In this document: in pieces, positions 57,191 through 64,000 of the stretch
How positions within the stretch are numbered: the first letter of the stretch is position 1
How the letters are laid out: every line of letters starts with the position of its first letter
Assembly: GCA_949752735.1 (NCBI GenBank)
Contig: OX457053.1
Span: forward strand, 29,210,732 to 29,274,731
Length of the DNA stretch: 64,000 nucleotides
Source: Lumbricus terrestris
Taxonomy: Eukaryota; Annelida; Clitellata; Crassiclitellata; Lumbricidae
Direction of reading: 5' to 3'
Notes under the pieces: generated by a model
Database searches by the model: none
Told to the model about the DNA's origin: nothing
What the model saw: the letters and a program-made list of their open reading frames with translations, nothing else
Made by a program: the position numbers and the translations under genes

Positions 57191-58665
57191 TTTTGTAACT
57201 GTAATGTTTTACTGTTTAGATCTGAACAGAATTTACATAAGATATAATGAAATGCCATCAGGATACAATAGTGTTATAAATAAACTAATGTGGACGTCAA
57301 AATTGGAAATTTATTTTGCATACATACATTTTGTAGAGACCCGTAGACACCTCGTTGCATACGTAATATATGTGCACAAACCGCTATGACTAATCATAAT
57401 CTAACCAACTTAATATCTAATAATAAGCTGTATAATATAACAACAATTACTCTCTTCAAATATCCAAGCTTCTGTCGATTTTTGATACATTTGTTAAAGC
57501 AAGTTTTGAACAATGGTTACTGGCGCAGAGTTGCTCATCACTCTGAGCACAAGGTTTCACAACGAACAACTAAATTTGTCCCCATCTTAGTTTTTTCTAG
57601 ACTGCTTTGCACAGACTCCTTTTTTCCATAGTGATTCACATTTCTGAAACATTTGAATTAGCACACAAGCAACATAATATTACAGTACAGCAAGCGACTT
57701 CAATAACTGGCATTGAGCATGGCTCGTGCAATATGTGATTGAAAACTATTTTACATTTTACTCTGATATGGAACATACTATGCTAGTGTAGTTTCTTTCA
57801 AATTCATGCTTTGTTGAAGAGGGTCAAACGTATCTTGCATAAACTTTGCCTCAATCAAGTTTGCACTGTGCTGCCTTGATCACACATAAACACTGACATG
57901 ATAACCAATCGATATTCGTTTATCTGAATAGCTCAGCTGTCTCAGATGCAAATTTTAATAGCCTCATGATAATAATTTAGGTCAAAAGTGTCAACCATTG
58001 GCACCACGAAAATGCACATACCAGAAGTTTTACGCTCCTCAGAAGACAAGACTTTCATATGCCAAAACATTACAACTTCGTACTGTTCTTAGTAAAATGC
58101 ATATTCACTAACTGCAAGGCCATACTCATACAAGACTGACATTTTTTGCATAACGCAACTGCACGTGAAAAAGTAACTTATTAGAATTTTCACCTCAAAA
58201 TAATTCAAATGCAGTTCAATATTAGTCAAGAATAAGTTTAGTTTATCCGTCCCGCGATGTCTACAGCCAGAACAAAGCAGCTAATTCCAAACCCACTCTA
58301 ACAACAATGGACAATCACTTCTATTGCTAAATTCAATAACTACATCTAGGATCTTTCAGGTCAGGGGTACAAAATGGAACTCATGTTGCCCTTAATCCAG
58401 ACAATTCAAATGGCACCAAACTAACAAAACCATTTCAGAGCACTTACTCATTCAATGCGCTGGGTTACAAAAACCTGGTCACCCATTCATTCGCTCGCTT
58501 TCAACATAATTATAAGAATTAGCTTTCGGCAACAATTACGGTTTGACCTAAATTATTGTTAGCCGCCTGCCAATCTAATGTCGTGTGCGTATGTATGCAA
58601 ACGATAAATGCTTCAATCATTTTCACCAAATGCCCCGAATCGGCCACACCACATGCTTACTATAC

Positions 58666-61600
58666 TTAGACAAAAGTACTTCTTGCAGACCGGAAGCCAA
58701 CCTTTTCCACGAAATTTCCGATGAAGCCTGAAATTCCTCCGCCACTGCTCGTCATCCAGGAATTCGACGACTCGCTCATGATTGTGGAAAAGAGGTTCTG
58801 AAAGAGGCATTGTACTTCGTCCAGATTCCGTTTTCTCGTCGATGACTCTGTGCTCGAGCGGCCCGCTATCTCAGACAACCTGTTAAAGAAAACGAGTTGT
58901 AACAGTGGTGTAGCCAGGAATTCATGATAGGGAGGGGCTTGGTTTTTTTGGCCTGGCTGGATGCCCTTTCTGACACCAACCCAACAGTATTACAGTAAAT
59001 AAAAGGGGAATAAAGTAACAAAGAGAATAAAGTAAAAAAAACAATTGTTACTACAAGCAATTGTTTTGTTTTTTCTTATTTAAGTGGATAAATAACCTTT
59101 AAAAAAACTTTTGCCCTAGGCCAATGGGGGGGTTTTAACCCCCGAAACGTATGCAAAATATATTTTAAACTACCTCCCCTGCTGCAACTCGTACATTTTA
59201 TGGAACCCCCACATGAGTACGGACGACTGCATAGAATAATACAGAGTTATAAATAGGCCAATGTGGACGTCCTAATAAGAAATCTATTTTGTGTACATAC
59301 ATTTTGACAATACTTCTCCCCACTATTTTTTACAGCTGCCCCTGAGGTGTGGAAGGATGGGTCAACCAGCAGCTGCCGGTATTTAATGGCATCTTCCAAG
59401 ATCTATTTATTCCTCAAGCAAAAATGTTACCATTTAACCCATTACCAACCAAAGTGTAGAAGATGGTATGAGAGTCCAGTACCCTCGGTCAGTAAAGGGT
59501 TATCCCTCGTGCAAACGTTAACGTGTGTATAACAAAACGACAAAGTAGCAAGTTTTAGTGCAAAATCTTAAATGGTCACGACAACAGTATCCATAATTAT
59601 AACAAAAAGTAGAGTACAAAATAAAAATAATGACTAGTAGACTCCAGACTTACGATCCGAGGCGAGCGTTCGTAGATGACGGATTACCAGGAGATGGAGT
59701 GTAACCGGTCCGAAGGCTTTCTAGTTCTGGAATGAATTGCCAACTGAAAGAAAGTCAGAACAAGCAATGGCTGAAAAAGTGCACAGCTTTGAATAATCTG
59801 AATGCCGCAAAGAAGTCAATATTTTTTAAATGCTTATACACTGTGAGCCATAAAAAACCGGGCCACTTTATGTTTAGCTATATCTCTGTCACTTCTTTAT
59901 CGATTTTTACACTTTTTGCATTATTTTAAACAGGAATCAATACTCTAAAGAGCAGAAATAAACATTATCGATTTCATCCTACATGTATGTTAAACTTGTC
60001 TTGCGAAACTGAAGACACTAAAAAACACGTGAGAATCGATCAATGCTGCATTTTTACTACTTAAATGCAAACAATTTTTAGTGCCTTTATTTGTTTAAAG
60101 TTTGTGTTCAAAATGACTTCCTTTTTCACGTACACATTTTGCCAAGCGAGGTCGCCACTGATCAATTGCAGTGTCAATAAAATGTTGTTCCAGATCGTTC
60201 CAGACGGATACGAGACACTGCCGAAGTTCATCAGTGTTCTGAATGCGCTTTTGGTACACGCGCTGTTCCATAATGGACCAGATGGAATAATCGAGTGGAT
60301 TTAGGTCAGGCGAATTGGGTGGCCATATCTCTGGCCCTATGAAGTATGGTGCATTGCGAGACAGATACTCAATTGTTTCACGAGCCCGATGCGCTGGAGC
60401 TGAATCTTGTTGGAAAATGAACATGTCGCCAGCAATGTGGCGCATTTGTGGCAACAAATGTTGTGCTAACATCACGTCTCGATAATATTGGCCATTGATT
60501 TTGGCTCCCAGGTCAACGAATATCAGCTCTGTGCGACCGAGTTTCGAAATTCCCACGGAAACCATGAGTGACTTGCTGAATGTTGTCCTGGTACGCAACA
60601 GACGGTCTGATGAAATCTGTTTCTTAGACACTGAACGAGGCACTTAAAGACGATCGTTTTGAGTGTTTGACGGCGCAGCAACTGTAAATAACATTTCATC
60701 AGTGAAGAAAATGAAACCGACATCCGATACTGAGAAACGCTGCAGCAATTGTCTAGCTCGTACCAAACGAGATTGACGATTCGCGGTGGTCAGTTCCTGA
60801 GCCCGTCGTCTTTTTAAGCATTTCAGTTCCAAATCGTTATGAATAATGCGTCTGACCGTCGTTTGTGTAAGATTCAGCTTTCTCGCGATTTGTCTGGTTG
60901 AAAGATGTGTTTCAGGCTTGTCTTCCTGGCTCTGAACCAATTCATTGACAGCGGCGATATTATCTTCAGTTCGCGACGATTTTGGCCGACCACTTCCCCC
61001 AGCGCGTTCAACTGAACCGGTAGTTCTCAACTTTCGCAGAAAGTCATCTAATGTTTTTCTTTTCCAATTCTTGTTCGGAAACTCCTTAATTAATCATCTA
61101 GAAGAATAATTTTTGCATTCCCGCAGATTTTTAATTAAAATTCTATCCTCAAAGCTCAACATTTTAAAATTTTAACTCAAATTTTCAACCATCAACTTTA
61201 TTTACATTATGCTGCGAAACGGATTTGACGTCATCGCGCAAGTAAATAAGTAAAGCGTAGAGATTTAATTTTTCTTTCAAACAACACAAAAATTATAAAA
61301 ATTGTTAAAATACCGACCGAGATATAGCTAAAAATAAAGTGGCCCGGTTTTTTATGGCTCACAGTGTAGATACAAGTGAACCCAGTGGTGCAGCCAGGAA
61401 TTTATGATGGGGGGGTTAAGGCCTGGGTGGATGCCCTTCCTGACTGCAACCCAACAGTATTACAGCAAATAAAAAGTTTAATAAAGTAACAAATGGAATA
61501 AAGTAAAAAAACAATTGTTACTACAAACAATTGTTTTGTATTTTCGTATTTAAGTGGATAAATAACCTTTAAAAAAACTTTTTCCTAAGCCAATGGGGGG

Positions 61601-62509
61601 GGTTTAACTTCGAAATCCCCTTGTCTGCGCCATATAGTGAATCATAGAACTAGTTCCACATGAACAAATAAATATCAATCATATATGGTGCTTGAGAAGA
61701 GTGTATCTCAGCGGTTCCCAACCCGTGGCCCGCCAGGCCTCAGAAAATGGCCCTCATCTCTCAAAGAATTATCAAAATATATGAACAATTTACAATTTGG
61801 ACAGGATAAAAAACATTATTATTTTCTATTACAAATTGCTTTATTTTTACGTCGATAAATAACATGATGATTATATTTTGAATCAATTATAACTATTTCA
61901 TATGCTTTCAGTTAATACAATTTTAACCTTGTGGCCACCTAATGTCCCTCAACTAAGAAAAAGTGGCCCTCGTGTCCTCCAACTTAGAAAAAGTGGCCCT
62001 CAAGTCAAAAAAGGCTGGGAACCACTAAATATCTTCTTGCATTTGCTATAGCGTCCCTTCCAGTTCTCTCCTCAGAGGCACTCCCGACTAGAGCACGGAC
62101 ACTGCATCGGAGTTTCACGTCGAAGCGAACGAGCAATTGTGTGTGAAGGACTTGCTCAAGGATCCTACAAAATGGCTTGAGGTGGATTCGAACCTGGAAC
62201 CCTCCGACTCCAAAGCACCGAACTTATAATACTACCATGCCTTTAGCTACTACTTTACAATAAAAATTACCTTAAGCAAGTATTTCTCCTGTAAAGTAAT
62301 ACTACCATGATAGTTTGTCCAGTGGATGTACTGACCTGCCATAGCTGTTAAAGCTTGACCTTGCATCGGCCGAGAGATGTTGAACCGGTTTCGGAACCGC
62401 CATTGGGCTTGTTGTGCGGCGACTGTCGGCAACGTCGGCCAGCAACGGCAACTTGCCACAAGGCGACGCAGCTTTGGAGGATGCAGCATGTTGCGTGATG
62501 TTCTGTACA
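58666..62509 (-). CDS. 3' end of an unrecognised multi-exon gene (three terminal coding exons, partial)
   Basis: In minus-strand order: exon 62,336-62,509 (acceptor ctctag), exon 59,654-59,743, terminal exon 58,666-58,879 with TAA. Phases agree (1+57x3+2; 1+29x3+2; 1+71x3), GT/AG throughout, so this is a genuine coding tail of about 158 residues; upstream exons are outside the window or unseen. The sequence is serine-rich and probably disordered (SSKAASPCGKLPLLADVADS, TPSPGNPSSTNARLGSLSEI), followed by a more ordered RNLDEVQCLFQNLF and GGGISGFIGNFVEKVGF, and ends -R-S-T-F-V, which matches a class I PDZ ligand (S/T-x-V). I do not recognise the protein. A mariner element and SINE/MITE copies lie in its introns. 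The acceptor of the 62,509 exon could instead be gtgtacag seven bases further in. Confidence 0.7.
58903..59147 (+). mobile_element. hAT-like MITE, family A, 3'-truncated
   Basis: Starts CAGTGGTGTAGCCAGGAATT and matches the family through ccaatgggggggttttaacc, but lacks the terminal gtctacgccactg. It starts only 23 bp from the acceptor of the terminal exon of the minus-strand gene. Confidence 0.8.
59839..61366 (-). mobile_element. mariner/Tc1-family transposon, 1,528 bp
   Basis: Terminal inverted repeats of about 48 bp start CACTGTGAGCCATAAAAAAC and differ at one position over that length. TA target duplications lie at 59,837-59,838 and 61,367-61,368. The transposase gene is on the minus strand (separate entry). 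Insertion in an intron of the minus-strand gene. The near-perfect TIRs suggest a fairly recent insertion. Confidence 0.97.
60095..61162 (-). pseudogene. mariner-like transposase with two nonsense codons
   Basis: A 355-codon frame from the ATG at 61,160-61,162 to the stop at 60,095, interrupted by TGA at 61,094-61,096 (codon 23) and TAA at 60,644-60,646 (codon 173); no frameshift was seen. Features in order: N-terminal helix-turn-helix region (SFEDRILIKNL, KNWKRKTLDDFLRK), GSGRPK linker, second HTH (STRQIARKLNLTQTTVRRII), basic KCLKRRRAQEL, then the catalytic domain with FTDEMLF, QQDSAPAH and PPNSPDLNPLDY. The spacing between the second aspartate and the D of NPLDY is 37 residues, so the triad is of the DD37D type. 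C-terminus GSHFEHKL. The family cuts and pastes DNA at TA sites. This copy cannot make a full protein. Confidence 0.95.
61383..61640 (+). mobile_element. hAT-like MITE, family A
   Basis: CAGTGGTGCAGCCAGGAATT to ccccttgtctgcgcc, followed by a degraded right end (atatagtg). It starts 15 bp beyond the mariner element. The target duplication is not recognisable. Confidence 0.75.
61709..62026. mobile_element. hAT-like MITE (CAGCGGTTCCCAACC ends)
   Basis: Begins CAGCGGTTCCCAACCCGTGG and ends AAGGCTGGGAACCACTa. The CAGnGGTTC...GAACCnCTG termini are those of Charlie-like hAT elements. It contains repeated agtggccctc segments. The flanking duplication is unclear. Confidence 0.75.
62046..62235 (-). 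mobile_element. tRNA-derived SINE, family 1
   Basis: Inverse copy: tatagcgtcccttccagttc, ctcagaggcactcccgacta, inverse B box ggattcgaacctgg, then tccaaagcaccgaactt where the head should lie (5' end degraded). It lies just downstream of the 62,336-62,509 exon of the minus-strand gene. Confidence 0.78.
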
Positions 62510-63290
62510 CTAGAGTCAACGGTTAAACAAAAGAAAATAGTTAAACAGAAGAAAAGCACGACTGAAATGAGAACAACGCTACAGACGTCTGCTAACAGCG
62601 TCAATGAATTATTAATAAATAGCATTTATCAAAAGTGCCACTATTCAATGATCAAGCCCATGACACCGGAGCTAAGCTGCTGTGAATGGAGGACTTGCTC
62701 AGCTCCACACACAGAAACCATCAGAAAGGAAAGCACTTTTAAGAAAGGCTACCTTTTTGAACAATCAGCAATTGTATGAGGTATCAACAATGATGATCAT
62801 AAGTCGTTAATTATTTAGTAACCCTGATCAAGACTCAGCAGTCAGCACTAGCAATTTTTAATAATAACTTTGAACAAAATAATAGTAATTTAATGAGCAT
62901 GGTGCTAATAATTCATGGCAGTTTTGAAGAAAAATTATTAGGAATGCTGCCAAAATATAATGTCAGTACATAAGCAGCAAACATTTTCACAAACATAAGA
63001 CATGCTGTATAAAAAATATGATCAGTCAACCTTAGATGGTCAAGCAAAAATAACAGCAGCTTTTTCAAGGTACGTCTACTAATGCTCGGGAAAGTGGGAC
63101 GTGATTTTCCAGATAACCCATATAAAAGAGTTTCTATGGTACTTACTTATTCTAGAAGATTCAGATAAAACTTGGGCAAAAAATAAGAAACATTAACCTT
63201 TCACCAACCAAAGCGTAATTTAAATCGTAAGGGCAAAAGGCAGAGGAAAGATATCCCAACATAGTTTGGTCATACTTTCATCAAGCAAAG
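62510..63290. other. intronic or intergenic sequence, nothing recognised
   Basis: Probably the intron upstream of the 62,336-62,509 exon. A short segment at about 62,660-62,715 has plausible splice borders on the minus strand but no recognisable product. The rest is AT-rich. ttaacctttcaccaaccaaag at about 63,195 resembles tttaacccattaccaaccaa at 59,433. Confidence 0.35.
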
Positions 63291-63440
63291 TCGTGCTTTT
63301 TCTGCGTTTGGCTCGGTGGTATGGAATGCCCTCCCACTTGAGCTGCACCAGTTCCCTAGGTCACTCTCTGACACATTCTATAAGCAGTTAAAAACTGTTC
63401 TGTTTGGCCATGCTGGAGTCGGGAGCGCCAGTGGCGTAGC
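63291..63440 (+). mobile_element. LINE 3' ORF relic (type 1)
   Basis: Translation SVVWNALPLELHQFPRSLSD followed by TFYKQLKTVLF is the C-terminal block of a non-LTR retrotransposon ORF2. The tail gctggagtcgggagcgcc follows. Confidence 0.7.
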
Positions 63441-63689
63441 TAGCTTTTCATGGACCCGTGTGCAGAGGTTCCGCATGGGCCCCTGTTTGGCCTTGTATGG
63501 CTGATAGGCCTATCTTCGCGTTCATGCAATTAAGATCACCAAAAACTGATCAAAGGAATTTGCTATTATACCTAACACATACAATAACCTATAACTCACA
63601 GAATAAACATGAATGCTGCACGAATGAGACAGATGAATTAAATTGCTATAATAGCTGCAGTTATTTCTCAGTCAAATTTAAAAATTTAT

Positions 63690-63951
63690 CACGTTGCATG
63701 CCCAGGATTTAAGTTTTGGGGGCTGAAGTCTCGCTAAGGAAAACTTCCATTTTCACCCGCAAAAATTTCTGATGACCTTTTTTAGTCATCCGACCGAAAT
63801 CTCATGTGTGTGTTTCATTTTTGGCGAGCTTATCCTGGGAATATTTCACTTTTGCATGCCAAAAACCGGATGTACCTTTTTAGGGGGCTTAACCTTTTAT
63901 AGGGGGCTAGCCCCCCCCTATAGTTCCCCTTAGCGCCGCCAGCCCGCCACT
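63690..63951. mobile_element. hAT-like MITE, family B, 5' end eroded
   Basis: ccaggatttaagttttgggg, then aaaatttctgatgacctttt plus tagtcatccgaccgaaatct, and an end agcccgccactg. The flanks tgcatgcc/tgcatgct resemble an 8-bp duplication. The left CAGTGGCGG terminus is missing. Confidence 0.65.
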
Positions 63952-64000
63952 GTGCATGCTTATCCACTTATGATTAGCAGCTTAAAACAGTGCCTGGGCA

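Larger units (their letters stand above)
52968..58665 (-). other. probable 5.7-kb 3' UTR of the minus-strand gene
   Basis: AT-rich and free of SINEs and LINE tails over 5.7 kb, in contrast to the rest of the window, and continuous with the stop codon at 58,666-58,668. It contains one hAT-like MITE (53,410), a threefold 61-64 bp repeat (55,920-56,105) and a decayed repeat at about 56,790-57,190. The UTR assignment is inferred from the absence of other genes and the lack of dispersed repeats. Confidence 0.45.

Overview
The window is nuclear DNA from an intron-rich, AT-rich animal genome. Spliced genes with GT/AG introns, tRNA-derived SINEs, LINE 3' tails, hAT-like MITEs and a mariner element dominate it. 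No ribosome binding sites, operons or CRISPR arrays are present. The proteins are close to vertebrate orthologues but not vertebrate in gene structure (for example a ten-exon RRS1). I infer a marine invertebrate, possibly a non-vertebrate deuterostome such as an echinoderm; the species cannot be named from the sequence.

Layout: 1-6,990 is repeat-rich with no convincing gene. MRPL43 (mitoribosomal large-subunit protein, + strand) has three coding exons between 6,996 and 9,522. An SLC41-type magnesium transporter (+) has ten coding exons between 12,611 and 22,148. A 1.7 kb DNA transposon carrying an 87-bp tandem array lies at 24,848-26,582. RRS1 (ribosome biogenesis, +) has ten exons between 26,745 and 34,738. 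NDUFA12 (complex I accessory subunit, +) has four exons between 36,146 and 40,868. A class II DYRK kinase, DYRK2-like (+), has a single-exon CDS at 44,264-45,985 followed by a long probable 3' UTR. A 50-60 bp minisatellite containing RFX X-box-like sites (50,970-51,698) lies just upstream of a small unrecognised ORF at 51,944-52,222. The right end holds the last three coding exons and a probable 5.7 kb 3' UTR of an unrecognised minus-strand gene (58,666-62,509, continuing beyond the window). A mariner element (59,839-61,366) sits in one of its introns.

All splice junctions of the four multi-exon + strand genes were assembled by hand. Each keeps frame across every intron with GT/AG borders, giving 196, 489, 405 and 137 residues. 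The genes do not form a pathway. MRPL43 and NDUFA12 are both nuclear genes for mitochondrial energy or translation machinery, RRS1 serves cytosolic ribosome assembly, SLC41 moves Mg2+, and DYRK2 is a signalling kinase.

The most unusual observations are: two genes in which a splice site itself has been tandemly duplicated (SLC41 exon 10 acceptor, NDUFA12 exon 3 donor); a set of short TIR elements, several with perfect 8-bp target duplications, some sharing an internal T-rich hairpin motif although their ends differ; a 1.7 kb element with a 9-bp target duplication; and an array of X-box-like palindromes. I found no clear evidence of a wholly new biological system.
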